Below the pieces are notes generated by a model that worked only from the letters and a program-made list of their open reading frames with translations, searched no databases and was not told the DNA's origin. Made by a program: the position numbers and the translations under genes. 64,000 nucleotides of DNA from Pomphorhynchus laevis (lineage: Eukaryota > Acanthocephala > Palaeacanthocephala > Echinorhynchida > Pomphorhynchidae). Positions within the stretch are counted from its first letter, which is position 1; every line of letters starts with the position of its first letter. Location of the stretch: assembly GCA_012934845.2 (NCBI GenBank), contig WNNJ02001603.1, positions 62,001 to 126,000 of the forward strand. The letters are read 5' to 3'. Of this stretch, positions 1-15,000 are shown in pieces.

Positions 1-98
1 CAACAAACTTGAACATATAAATGTTATATTGTTATGTGGATGCTATAAATGTAATATCTGATCTTGAAAGATAAATTGATCTAAAGAAGTTTAATGCT

Positions 99-3000
99 TC
101 AATCAAATTTACCAAATGTTTGTTTAATAAGCTTTAGCTCCATCAATAGTTCGCCAAGTAGTTCTTCTCGTCTAGAAGTGAATATTCGTTGAGATGAAAT
201 GCTTTCACCATTTAATAGCTTTTGGAATTTATCGATATATGGCTTAAAATCGTCTTGATACCTTTTAGATCTTAACTTGAATTAAAAAGCTATGAAAGTT
301 TTTATGCTTAGTTTGAGATTTACCATTCTCCCAATTACAGGCACGATCAATAGGTACACAGGATTTCTAACTCTAAGGAGAAAATCGACAAAATTTAGAG
401 TAGTTTCAAATATGCGTCCATGAAATGTGGTTGTTGCACTTTCAAGTAATGTACTCAAATAAGTATAGATTTTTACGGACTGCTTTGATAGATGAGATGC
501 AAATCCAGCAATTAGGAATTTTATCGCTAAAATCAAGCAGTTAAATTAAATTATTTATTTTGCAAGAATAATTGACAAAATAAATAACAAAATTAAATTA
601 TAAAAATAAATTAATAAAATTTTTGTTCACCATTGGGCTTAATAATTTCTTAATAATATGTGGGTTCACAAAATATGATTTAATGTAGTAAATTTATACA
701 TATAAACTGATGAAATTAAAACAAAACTACAAAAAGTTTTTATAATTAAATAGATAGTTTAAATAATTAAACCATTAAATCATAAAATAGATAGTTTTAT
801 TTTTTAACTAAAACCAAATAATCAGCTATTTAAATGTATGTATGAAAAAAAGAAGTACATTAATTTTATTGCATTAAAAATAATTATAATATTGATAATA
901 ATCATAATAATTAAATAATTAAATAATTATAATAATTGAACTAATTTTGATTTAATTTTTACATAAATTCCGATATAATTTCTTTGAAAAATAGTTCACT
1001 CAGAATTTTCTGGGTGAATATTTCGATATGAAATAAATAAAACATTATTAAATAATGCTTCCTATTAACAATATATACAATTTAAGGGTTCCCGCAAATT
1101 AGCCGTTATTAATAAGTAGCTAGTTGAGGTATAAATCCTTTTGTAATGGGAGCCGACTACATAACCGTAAGATGATTTGGCATATTTGGGGGTACAGAAG
1201 CAGTATTTGTCATTAAGAATTTAAAGTCGATGCGGATGTATTCAATATAAACTTGAAGGACACGATTATTTTTTCAGCCTTGATTTGTACGATTCGCTTT
1301 AAAATTTGTCGTGCATCATTTCTCAACTCACCATTACAAGTCTAGTTTAATTTTATCAATTAGTTTAGTTATTAATAATTATCAAGACCAGTTCAGTTAT
1401 TAAAGTGTTGTAGTTATTATCGATTAATTTAATTATTTTTGATTATCTACACCAAGGCATTTCAAACTTTTCTACGGGCAAATTCCAACTGCTATGCCAC
1501 AAAGAACCTCGACCCTGGTTGTCTGTGCCATGAAAAAACAAATAAAATAATTGTTTTTAGGTTCGACTTATTATAAAAATGATTATAATCAAAATTTGTT
1601 TATTAATTATTACAAAAATCAAAGCTCAAAGATTTTAAAAATTATTTAATCAGAAAGATGTGATTACATTTTTCTGCACAAAAAATCAATATCCGAAAGG
1701 CCAGCCCTAAGAGAATCTTCAAAAGTTTCCATTTAAATACATGATCTGTATTTATTTTTCATAATCAAAATAGAAGAAAACTCTGTTTTAGGGTCTAAAA
1801 GCTGTTGTAGTTCAAACGGCCACAATAACAACAATGATATTTTTTGCAATCGATGGATACTAGTGTTGTCTTCTTATCCAAAACTCGGATAGACTTTATT
1901 CCTTATATTCTGCTTCAATTAAATTAACCGATCTTATATCAATTATTTCTTCATGTGTTTCCAACGAAAAGTGATTATATTTTAAAAAGTGGCAAAAAAC
2001 ATTCTAATCCAATCATATCTGAGAGACTCGTTCAAAACAGAAAATATTTTTAAAAACATTTGGGATTAGTTCAAATGCTTGAGCACAACACACCATACTA
2101 TATTTGAAAGAGATAATCCATTGTTTGTAAGACATTCAATCGGACAGGGGAATATTTCAGTTCTTTTCCGTATAATATTTTTTGACCATAAAAAATCTTT
2201 TGATCAAATGCTCGGAGTTTGATTACTCAAGTTTCCTTGCAAGGCAAAATTTAGTTCATTTACTATTTTTAATCAGCCAAATATGATACAAAATAAAACA
2301 AAAAGTCAGTTTGGTTTAGTACTGAAAAAAATTTCAGTACTAAAGTCAGTTCAGTACTGACTTTTTGTTTAAAAAGTCAGTTCAGTACTGACTTTTTGTT
2401 TAAAAAGTCAGTACTGTTCATCATAAAGCAAAGACAAGAGCGATACAGGTTTTGTCTATGATAAATACCCTTAGCTCAATTGATTGGCTAATAAATTAAC
2501 TCGATTAACTTAATTAAAAATTAATTAATATTTAAGTATTATTAATTCATATTATTAATCAATTTTTATTAGTATAATTAATTAGAATTGAATTTAGCCA
2601 ACTATTAAAAATAATATGAAATATAAATATTATATAATATTAATATAATATATTAAATAAATTTATATTATATTGAAATAATATTATAAAAAACAAAATA
2701 TAAATAACATAAAAATATTTGTGTGAATAAATAAAAAGATATGTTGTATTTCTTTTAAAAGTATAAAAGTATATCATGTATTTGTATCTGTATTAAATTT
2801 ATTTATACTATTATTATATAAACAGGGCTATTAAAAGGGCCCATTTGCGAGTAACCCGTAAATCGTAACTTTCTGATATCAAAAATATATTTGTCGACAA
2901 AATAAATTTGTAGTCACTCCATATAAAGCTCTCCATATTGTTGTTTTTGTATCTAAATATGTTGTCATTTTTTATTGTCAATTAAGCTTTGTATGTTAAT

Positions 3001-6000
3001 TCTTTTTCATATTTATTAAAATATAAAATTATGTGCCAATAATTGCAAAACTGGAGGCATTAAGACAATTCAGCACAAAATGGTTAGGGATTTATTAGCG
3101 TGTGTGCTAGATACTATGTGCAATTAGGTAACGCTGGAACCTGTGTTACAATAAGTACCTAACGGGTACGAATTCGAAAACAAATCAATAACCCTTGATA
3201 AAGAAGTGAGATTTTATGTATCATGTCACGGTCTTTGCGGAAATAGTGCGGTGCGGTCCATTGTAAACATTTGTACAATTGGTCATTTGGCAACAACCTA
3301 CTCAATGCTGACTATGACCGTGAGTTATCGACGTTTGAGCGCGTAAAAATTGCTTGATTAGCAAATATGCGATAGCTCAGGATTTTTAGGGTTGCAAAGT
3401 AAAAACTTGCACTGGTCATGAAAACATTATAATGAATATAAACATAAATCCGAATAGTATATCCTTTAGTAAATCGTTCAGTTCGCCGACACTTCGTTCA
3501 ACTTACGGCCATTCACGATTATTTGTAGTATCCTTACTGCAATGTGAGATAAATCGGAAAATTTACGGAACAGGAACACTGATTTCCGAAATTTCTACAA
3601 GTACGGAGTCGCTAATTTTTCAGTTACTCGCTGGCATAAGAGTGTAGCCTTAGAGGAGTGTGACCTGAGCTATGCATTTTTGTAAATTAGGTTAAGTCTA
3701 TATGTAACGCTATCTTTCTGACATGTTATCGTATTTAATTTACTGTTTTTACACTCCATACCTATGTATGTTTCATATCAACATTTCCAAATGATTTCTC
3801 CAAGCTTTGGAATATATTTACGGAATAGCCTCCTTGTATTATGCGTATAAAATTATATCAATAGCACACTTTCTGAAATTAAGTCTTTATTGATTATCTG
3901 ATAATTCGACCGGACGTAACAGGACGACATTTCGCTGGTATCGTGCATATTTGGATAATTATAGTGATGGTAGCTTTCAATATGTCAAGTACTGATATAT
4001 TTTATCTGCTAAAATTGCAGCTGAATTACAACTGGTTTCAGACTTGATTGCATTCAGCTAACAATCTGAGTGAATAGGTGAAATTTCGAAATAAACAACT
4101 ACCTAAGAAGTAAAATCGCGTAAAATCCATATTCATAATCGTTCAAAAACGGTTGAATGCATCCTTTTAAAAATAGAGCAAAATAGCAAAATATTTCAAG
4201 GATAAATAAAAAGTTTTATTACCCACATTATACATTATATATTAATTCAAATTATAATATATTTTATTTATTATAATTAAAAGATAAATTGAATGTGTAC
4301 TTATCAATCCAATGATTACTAGTTGATCATGTTGCCTCTGTGAGGATATTTTTTTAATCGGAGTAAACCCTATCATGCTTTCTGTTATTGTTAAATGTTG
4401 TGTTGAAGCCATAGAAAGTGTTGGTTTGTTATGCATCTTTGTTACTGAAGTTACGGACTCAAATATGTACTGGATATCAGAACCATTAAACACGGTAGCA
4501 TCTTAATTAAAAAAATCTTTATTAATAAATATTTGAGTATTTTACCTTCTCGACCGCTCAATGCCCAGCCAAGCAAGGGAATTAAATAATGCAAATACAA
4601 ACTTGGAAATGTTGATTCGTTACTGTTAACATGTCCCACCAACTGATCAAGGTTATGATCTTCCTACAATAATTAAAAAACTTGAAATTACAGTTATCGT
4701 TAATTAATTTTAAAATGCATTTTTCTATTAATTTTAGAATGCATCTTGAACTAGGAAGTGATTGGTCACTTGTGAGGAAGCACAAACCCGTATATTTCTG
4801 AATTCAATATGCAAACTAAAGTAAATCGATCAGCATAGTCGATTTGTTCAATTACTTAATCAATTTTTGATTCACCAATGTTCGGTGAATAAAAAAGAAC
4901 AGAAAAGCGTTACCGGGGTTTAAGATCCGAGCATTTAAATTCGAAATTAATATATTAATTGGCATTAAATATTAATATTATGTGGCCAAAATACGTTTTG
5001 ATTCGTATAGCATATTGTCAGTTAGCAATGGGCGAAAATCGTAATTATTAAGACAGGAGCCGAGTTTATTGTATCAAGATAAACATATTCATTCGAAATT
5101 CAAAAAGTCAAGCTGAATCATCAGAAAGTCCTTTCAAAACATGGCTAACAAATTCCAGCAAAATTCTCAGTCGTTCAATTACCGTCAATTTGTTACTATC
5201 CTGTGCTTTAGTTTTGAGGAATCAGGAAATAATCACGTGCAAGATAATTATGCTCTCTCTATTTTCTAATATGGCACTCAAGTATTTTAGGATAAATTGC
5301 TTACAATTTTATTCTTCAGATTATATGAAGTGATATATTTTCATCAACTTGATAAATGCAAGTTGCGACTTATACGGTGTGAGACTAATAAAAGTAGTCC
5401 TTTAAGTCGCGAACATTTTAGGTTCGAAGAAAATCCAAAAGCAGTAATTTGTCTCCCTGGTAATATAGTCGTATTCTTGTAGTGTTTAAACATTATCTGT
5501 CAATATTCGGTACGGAATGTTCCTCTGCTTACACGCAAACTTCTTGGAGATAGACACAAGCCAAAAAGCGACCGTTAATATGGAGGGCGTAAATTCATGT
5601 ATATTACGATTTTGTTTCATCAAAATCTTTCTTCATAAAATATACTCTTTACACATATGACGTATATGTTGGCATTAATGTAGTTCATTATAACATGTAT
5701 TTACATGTCAATATTTTAGATGTATGTCAGTGTGAGCCATCGACGCCTTACATTTGCAGTGGAATTATTTGCTGTTGCAAGCTAATCCAGATCGCAACTT
5801 TGTAAAATTTCATTTGATTACTTTTATTGTGTACTTTTTATTGTGTATTATGTGCCCAACGCTAGAAGTCTAAATGGATTAATAATATTATATTCATTAC
5901 AACAACATTGGTTTAAACAGATAGCTTCAATATTGTATGATTTGGAAGCTTGTTGAATATTTAAGCAATATAAATAATTTAAACTGTTTAAATTATTTTA

Positions 6001-9000
6001 GTAGACGAAAACAAATACTGTTAGATGTTATTCTACTTTAATTTTCTATAAAAATCATAAAGAACAAGTTGTTACCTTAAGTATTTGAATATATCTTCCG
6101 GATAACTTGACTACGGCGCGTATTAATGTTTTATCAATAGATAACTGACACGGAAAAATATATTGGTTGCCTCCAACTTGTTGATTGTTTACGGATGTAG
6201 GGGCTTCCGAAGAGGTAGAGGACGACTCTCTTTTACTAGCATTAGATGTCTGTGGTGTCAATAAATGTTGATCCATGATACTTGGCGGATTATCACGCAA
6301 AATAAATAGAACGCTCGCTGTAATCACTGACTAAAATAAGAAAATAACCAATTTATTTGTTAATCGCACTAATTTATCAATCAGTACCTGATATCTAATA
6401 GAATAAAAGAATACAAGAAAATGCTTTTTAGGAATATTAAAAAGGTATAGCAAATAGTATGTCGTATCTGTATATTTGCATATTTTGTAAATGTATATTT
6501 GTTTGTTAAAGTTGTTTATTGAAAATATTTTAGAGTATTTCAATACTAAAATAACAAATATAAAAAAAATTGAACCTTGTAGCGACAAACATTGCAAAAG
6601 CTTTTTGGCTTGTGTCTATCTCCGAGAAGTTTGTGTGAAAACAGAGGAAAATTCCGTACCGAATATTGACAGATTATCTTTAAACACTTTATCCGCTTGT
6701 CAAAAATTGTTATTATTATTAATTTAATTTATTATTAATTGTTTAATAACTATTAAAATATTTTTATTAGGAATATTTAAATATTAAAATACTAAGAAAT
6801 TCTAACGCAAAAACTGCACCGATGTGAACCGTATAGCAGAATGTTACACAACAGGTAAAGTTCTAAATTCCGCTAATGTTTGCACAAGTCACACCTTGCG
6901 CCATATAATAGCGAAAATGTAATAGTTCAAATTTCAAATTATAAAACACGATATATATATATATATATATATCTGAATATGCCAAGAATGTGTCTGTCAT
7001 TATCACGCAATCTTAATATATAACGGGCACATACGTGGAAAAATACCAAAAGATGGGACTGTATCGCAGTATAGAAAAGGTCAAATTGATTGCTTTAGCT
7101 ATTGCATTGTACGATCGAATATATTATATGAGTGGAAAAAGGGAGTGATATGTTTGCTCCGTATATATAAAGATTTGGGTTGAAATCCAATAAACACATT
7201 TAACCAGAGAATACATTACGTGATGTTGTTGATAATACACTTTTTTATAGCGTTTTAACTTTTCATGATTTTAGGCAATTGATAATGTATTTGGTACTTT
7301 TATATTTATATATTTATAAAGGTTATCCATTAGGCAACCGAAACGTCAAATAATATGCTGTTATATTCCTAGGTTTCGTTTTTAAAACTATATTTTGCTA
7401 AATCCTATATATTGTATTATAGAAAAGTAGATTTGTATAATATACAAAGCTTCTTTGCAAATAATTAGTTCTTTATTACAAATCAGTCATTAACCATGAA
7501 TACAGATAAAAAGAACAAGCTGATATAATGCATATTGTGCTGCTTCGATTATATCTATTTGTGAAGGTATTTGTTAATGAATAATAAAATTATAAAATTT
7601 TGCAAGTGAATGTCGTTTATTGATCATTAAACGATTATTGCCTTCATAGTACAAATGCAATGAAATAACATACCCGAGTTTGTGAGTAGTGTGCAATATC
7701 GGGATTGCATTGAAGTGTAGTAAAGAGACCGTTTAAAATACCAGCTAACGCTTCCCAATTAACACTCTTCTACAAATATGATCTACAGACAATGCTGATT
7801 TATATATCTTACCCGAGGTGCGAACTTTTTTGTTGACTTGCCAAACGTCCGATCTAATCGCCGAAGAACATTAAGTAGAGCAGGTCTAATATTTGAATCC
7901 CTCCAATTTGTAGATGGGCACAAATCTTGGAAAAAGCTAAAGAAAGTGTAATTCACTTAAAACTTTCTTAAATTATTTTGAGATTTGTAATTAATTGATT
8001 TGTTAAAAAATATGATCCGATCTTAAAAATTTATTTCTTAAGATTTACCAATGCCTTTTAAAATAGCCGTTATTTAAAAAATTCAATTCGTCATTGCTTA
8101 AAATAAGCACATTAGCAAATCTGATCGTCATGTGTTCAAATTAGCAAATCTAAAATAGCAATTTGTGATTTGACGTAAACAAGGAAACTTTGATTAAAAA
8201 TTATTCTATGTATATTTTAATTATATCTTAATTATTTTTGATTTGTTGAAAGTTTATCTGATGAAAATTGATTCTGCTAAAATCAAGAACAAACCTTCAA
8301 TTATCAAAATAATATGGGTTTTTAAAATTCTTCATTTTATAAAAACCATTCAAAATGCCATTCATATGTATTTAATCTAAACTTTGAATTTATTTCATAA
8401 ATTCCAAGTTTATAAATTTAATTATTTATAAATTAAATAATTAATTTAAATTAAAAATTTAAATTAATTTAAATTAATTAAATTTTTAGTTTATAAATTT
8501 ATTTTTTTATAAATTCCTAAAAATATGTATTATACAAAATTGTATATAAATTATATTTTTATAAAAATTATAAAATAAAAGTGGTTTGTCAGGTAACATG
8601 CATTTGTAAAGACCGCTTAGGAATTGCCTAATCATTAAGTTTCATGATGATTATTAAAATTTAGTTTGTTTTAGTCCAATAGCATCGATTGATACTGGTA
8701 AATTAGAAATTGTCACTATAAAATAAATATATATATATTTAATTTAAATAAATATTAATTAAATTTAAATTTAATTTTATTTATAAATTAAATAAAACTT
8801 TCATTTATAAATGTTTCTCCGTTCAAATAAAAATTACATGCTTTTGTTTTCTCATTTAAAACAGTTTTAAACATCTACAAAATATTCTTACATTCTCTTT
8901 TAAAATCAAATAAATATAAGATGTGTTAATTTACCTTTGAATACCTTTACAGCCCAGAGTATTTGGCTCCTGTATTCCCAATTTCAGAAGAACTTGGGCG

Positions 9001-12000
9001 ATTTCGGATAGTTTATAATACGATTTACTATCTAAAATTTCTATATGTCTAAAATTTGAGTCAGCTGCTGATGCTGACAAAATTTCAAGACGATTTTTCG
9101 CCCATTTTACATAAGTCGAAACAATTGAAAGAATTCTATCGCCCGGTAACCTAAGGTCATAACTAGCTTCAAGAACGTCTTCTGTTTGTCTTATTTTTCC
9201 ACGATTTAATCGATCGTCTGCTCTAAAAGAAAAATATGAAATTTCAGTGATTTTAATATAATCAATTATATTGAATTGGAAACTATTAAAAATAGTAGCC
9301 TTGACTAAGGCTAGTAAAGGAAGTTATTTAAAAATCGATGATGATTTGAAAATCTTGATGAGTTTACTTGTACATAATAGCATAGAATATTTATATCAAA
9401 AGTATTATATTATATTATCGTTATTATATTGTAGATTAATCTAATGATTTTAGATAAAAATTATAAATTCAAATTCTTTATTTATTAAAAATATTCAATA
9501 AATATTATTACAAGTCAACAAAATAACTTTAACTAGCCTAGATGAATAATTTTGATTTGATAAGACAAGTTATTACTAATTTATCAGATTTTTGATAATA
9601 TTTTAATTTGGCAAATATTATTATGAAAATTAATTCTGCTGAGATCAAGAACAAACCTTCATAATTCAAAATAATAAGGGCTTTTAAATTTGATATAATT
9701 TTATAATTTTATTTTATCTTAAAGTTGATATCTATAATTTGCCATAAAAATAATATTTTTTAATTATTTTTTATTTATTCACAATTATTTTAGTTTTGAT
9801 CTTTTCATGTAAAGTTAGTGCTCGGAGAGATAATAATGATAATAATGATATATAATAATATCGAATAATTCTAAGGAAGTGTTGCCATTAACCATATTTT
9901 ATCTTTATTATTCTTTTAAATAATTGCAATGTTCTATGCTTCCGATTAAAAACATGTTATTATTCTTTTTGGATTTTAAAGTTTATTCATCAAACACATT
10001 TACACATTTTGAAATTATTGAAATTATTTTAAAAATATGGCAACACTTCCGTAGAATTAGTTGAAATTAACTAACTTTACATAAAACTAATTTCAAAGGC
10101 ATTACGTTTACAGCTTTACTTAGTTGTTCGAGAGGAACTTGAATCGATTATACGAACAAAAATCTAAGTGAAATCTGTCTTATGTGTAATGCGGATTCCA
10201 CGCTAATCGTGTAATGAAACCTTATTATTTTCAATTGTTTAAACAGTTTAGGAGTATCTAGTTCATGTGTTGCTGAACTGGGTAGTAGTTTGGATATATA
10301 CGTACAAGAAAATTGTGGAATGTGCTGTTTTATTAACAATGTAATCAAGATCTTGATATTTGCTGCCATGTATCAAGATCTGGTGGAGCTACACTTTTAG
10401 GTCAAAAATTTTAGTATCAAGATCGATGTGTAAAGCTCGATGTGTTTATGCCTGGTGTTTATGCCTCTTCATGAGGAAAACATAGTGATATATTTATGAG
10501 TACACCAGTAGGTGTCCCAGGGCAGGTGTAACAACAAATTATATTTTATATATTTGCATACTTTTAAGTGTCCCTGTTAAACAGCATTTCTATTAAAAAG
10601 AATTTAGTGCCTGATGCATGGTTAAACTGTAATAGTCACTGCCATGCACAGTGCTTATGCTAAATTCCCACCGATGATTCAGATTAAGGGTAGTTCTGTT
10701 TTTCGAGCTTTAAAAAATGTTTAAGCGTGTGTTAAGGTGCCTATAGATGATTATAGAAGTCACGGTACTGATGAGCTCCGTTAGAGCGAAACGCGTATAC
10801 CGTTGTTGAAGTTTGTCGTCACACATAGGATGACTGGGCATACGTAGCGACTTTGAATAATGCAAGAATAATTCGGTTCTAGTTCTTAGTCTGATGAGGA
10901 CATATAGAATGCTGCCTGGTGTTTATGCCTCTTCATGAGGAAGACATAGTGATATATTTATGAGTACACCAGTAGGTGTCCCAGGGCAGGTGTAACAACA
11001 AATTATATTATATATAGGAGATATTATCGCCGCCTAGGATTTGCAGGAGATCAATAAATAAATTAGAGAAATGATTAAACTAGGACTGTCTATTACACCT
11101 ATCTACTTACCGATATACGACATACCGAAACGGCAAATACTCCAAGACGGCACAACTCTAAGTATATATAAATATATACCTATTACATTTATATATAATT
11201 AATATAAATTTAAATAATATATATGAATATATATATATATATATATTATATATAGGAGATATCATCGCCGCCTAGGATTCTCAAGAGATCAATAAATAAA
11301 TTAGAGAAATGATTCAACTAGGACTGTCTATTACACCTATCTACTTACCGATATACGACATACCGAAACGGCAAATATTTCAAGACGGCACAACTCGCCG
11401 CAGGAAGTTGATGCGCAGCCATACACGTCTATTCAATTGATAAAAATGCCTTATGTAGCGTACCAAAGTTCAAGTATTTATTAGTAATTATTTGAAATCA
11501 AAAAGTGTCAGTTTGATCTGCACGACGAGCACAGCGTAATGAAGTTGTACCAAAGCAAAAATCGCAATTTTCGATTAAAATTCTCATCAACATGACTTAT
11601 AAACTTTAAGTAATCACCAAAAGAATACATGATCTCGAATGCATGCGATTGGAATGACATTTTTTGTCAAAGTCTAAGTTTTTCATAAAGATAACAATCG
11701 CAGCTCTAACACTTAGAAAATGGTTAGTTGAGGCGAGTGAGGCATTTATTGATGCTACTTATGAAACATCTTACTGTAAAATGTTGCAGGCAAAACTTAA
11801 GGAAGAACGGCATTGAGAGAACTGATTTTTCAGCCTGGGTGTAATCAACTTAAAATATTAGATGCTTTCTTACTCATAATCGATACACCATGAGTAGTCT
11901 CCTTACTTATATACTATCGCCACTCAACACGCGAACTTATGGGAAGCTCTCTTTATTAAAGGCAAACAACTAAATTGTAAGAATTATGATATCTTACTTT

Positions 12001-15000
12001 CATTACAGTCTATAACGAAGGACTTATATATTCTTTAACTTAGGAGTTATATTAGCAATGACGTTCGACTAGGGCAAAACCGAAAAATACACAAACAGTA
12101 ATCCTTTACCGTCTAATTAGTAAAAAAGGTTTGTTGCTTTGACCAGCGACAGCTTTGTTAAAAAGAACACTCGGTAACGTTGCTAAACGACGAGTACGGT
12201 TTTGCAAAAATAAACCGTACTCTCGTGTATTGAAATCCATATTCTACATAATCTATCGTGAAATTAGTGAAATGATGCAAGGGGCGTTTTGTATCGATGG
12301 GCAATCGCCAATTATTATATTAAAAGTCTGAAAAGGTATATATCAGGTCATTATCAAATTTGTTTAAAAGTATTATTGAATAAACTTTTTATTTAAATAT
12401 ATTGTAAGTGTTTGTTAACCTTAAGGAAATTTTGTAAAAATATACATGTGTAAATATAATTTGCGTTTGATCTGAATAAATCTGTTTAATAATGAAATGT
12501 AATTTACTATTTAAATGCCAAGTGGCTTATACCTGAACGAATCATCGTCGACGATGAAACTTCGTGACAAGCGATTTTCATGTCGATGGCTATCTTGACG
12601 ATTACTTGGGAAGCCTCCGCGTACACTGAATATGATATGAATTTAAATATTAAAACATTTTGAATTACCTCGTAAATAAATCACTCTCACTGATCAAAGT
12701 AAGCAACGATACATTAATATTTTCAATATCTTTCAATTCTGCCTTTACTTGAGTTTCTAACTTTGAGTAATGTCTGTGATTTGATATATTTTTCAAAATA
12801 AATGGCAAAATGGCATCCAATATGTTCTGTGTGTTAAAGAGAAATCACGATTTTAATAATATCAGATATAGAATTATTTATATTTTGTCTAAAGTACTGA
12901 TTGAGTACTAGGTATTGAGTGTTGCTTGTCGATTTTTAATAATTTTATTTATTAAAATATATAATTTAGAGTGAAAAAATATAAAAACAGATATCCAAAA
13001 TCGAATAAATTATCTGCATCTGTCAACTTGCAGATTCTGTTACAATTATTTCAATATCTGCTAAATATACGACTGCTTAAATAAAATATGGATTAACGAC
13101 TTTAATTTAGGTTAAACGCAAAATTTCCATAAGTAACATGTAATTACAAAATATAATTTAGAAAACAAAAAAATAAACTGTATGTTCTACAATTGTCACA
13201 AAATATAGTTTTTATCTCACATATACATCATATAAAAGACGAAAAATATTAAAAAAAATAGTTTTTTTGCTCAATCATACATCATACAAACAGGCCAAAG
13301 TGAGAAAACTTATGCGTTACATATTAATTTAAGATTAATTTATGTTACATGTTAAATTGGTTTACAGAAATTTGTGATCTTTCGATTTCTCCCAATAGAG
13401 CTTTCAACCTCTGGTGATATTGAAGACACGACATATGTTATTAATGATTATTCAATATATGTTATTAATGATCTATAGATATTCAGCAACATTAATTATT
13501 GCCCTTTTTGATACAATTTTTGTCTGCTACCCGTTTCTTAAAAAATTGATAAAGTTGTATTCGAAGATACTGATAGCTAATTAAAATCTTATTGACCTGT
13601 TTGATACAATTTTTGTCGGTGACCCGTTTTCTTAAAAAATTGATAAAGTTTTATTCGAATATACTGATGTAAATATTGTAAAATTAAAAGTAATAAGTTA
13701 GACGTACCAGCATTTGAATTGATCGTGTCATCGATGGTGCAAATCCAATCACAGTTACACAAATTGATATTGATTCAACTGCCCTAAACGTTGGGTCGTC
13801 ATCGGCGTAACAAAAATCCTTTACATTTGTGAATGTTTTAAAATAAATCAGAATTAAAACGAATACCAGTGACTTGATGTTTTTATCATTGTGAACCAAC
13901 TGCATTATATCATAATTATCTCTGAGCTCGTGCTCTAAGGCGAATAGCATTTGGCAAATAATTGAAGCTCTTGATAATGGCTAAATTGCGATGTTATTTA
14001 CAATTAAACCGTTACTAACATCATTACCGAATTAGCCTCATCGTATGGTGAATGACTAGTTTCTAGCATACCACTGAGGCTTCCCAAAACCTAGACAACT
14101 TGACTGTTTTATTTATTAAAACATTAATTGCTATTTAAAATACTAGTGAAAATGTAACGATCTAATTGTTTAAAATTTGTCGAATAATAATTAGGCAATT
14201 TATGAAACTATTACTGCAATATGGGTAATAGACTATTGGCTATTACAACTTAGCACATAAGCTATTACATATCATATTCTCTTTTATCGATCGTTAATAA
14301 ACAATGCATCTATGAAATCATCAAGCATGTTTCACAATATTAATAATTGATAGTAATGAAAGATTAATTAATTTTTTTGTCAAGACAACTCGGTCGCTTA
14401 TAATTTAACAAAAATTAAAATTTTTTAATGAAAATTAGAAATTACTAATTAATTAATAAATAATTAAATTAATTAATTAATAATTATTAATTAATAAATA
14501 ATTATATTAGTAACTAATTTAATAATTTGTTTTCTTGTGTAGCAAATAGGAAACATATTAAATTATAATGTGCTATGATGTATCATAACATAATATGAAA
14601 TCCATGTTATACAGATATTAAAATATTTATATTATTACATAGTATAATATTAAATATACATAACATCTTAAATTTTAAGCTTACAGCTTCATTAAAGAAC
14701 CGATAGAGCGGGTCTTTAATGCCGTGAACAAAAATAACATTAACGTTTATCGTACCAAATCTATGCGAAATAGGAACATTATGTCTCCTTAATAATTACT
14801 GTTAGAGAAAATTGCTACAGAAAACGTAGCGAATTTACTTCGGTAAATTTACTTCAATAGGGATTGCCAATGAGTTGCCTAAAGCCTTTCTTCATTTAAA
14901 CATACAATTTCGCTTCGAACCATGATAATACTTGAAATTTTAAAATGGTTGTTAATACTGTTAGGTAAATCATCCTCATGTTTTGAATAATCTTAGCAAA

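Larger units (their letters stand above)
527..4300. other. Intron e42/e43
   Basis: 3.8 kb of mostly AT-rich sequence. It holds a small palindromic repeat (2325-2414) and a more GC-balanced stretch at about 3160-3660 that I could not classify. No exon found. Confidence 0.8.
9223..12532. other. Intron e36/e37
   Basis: 3.3 kb. AT-rich to about 10.4 kb, then a repeat cluster with a hammerhead ribozyme (10.4-11.4 kb), then unassigned sequence of mixed composition to 12.5 kb. Confidence 0.75.
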
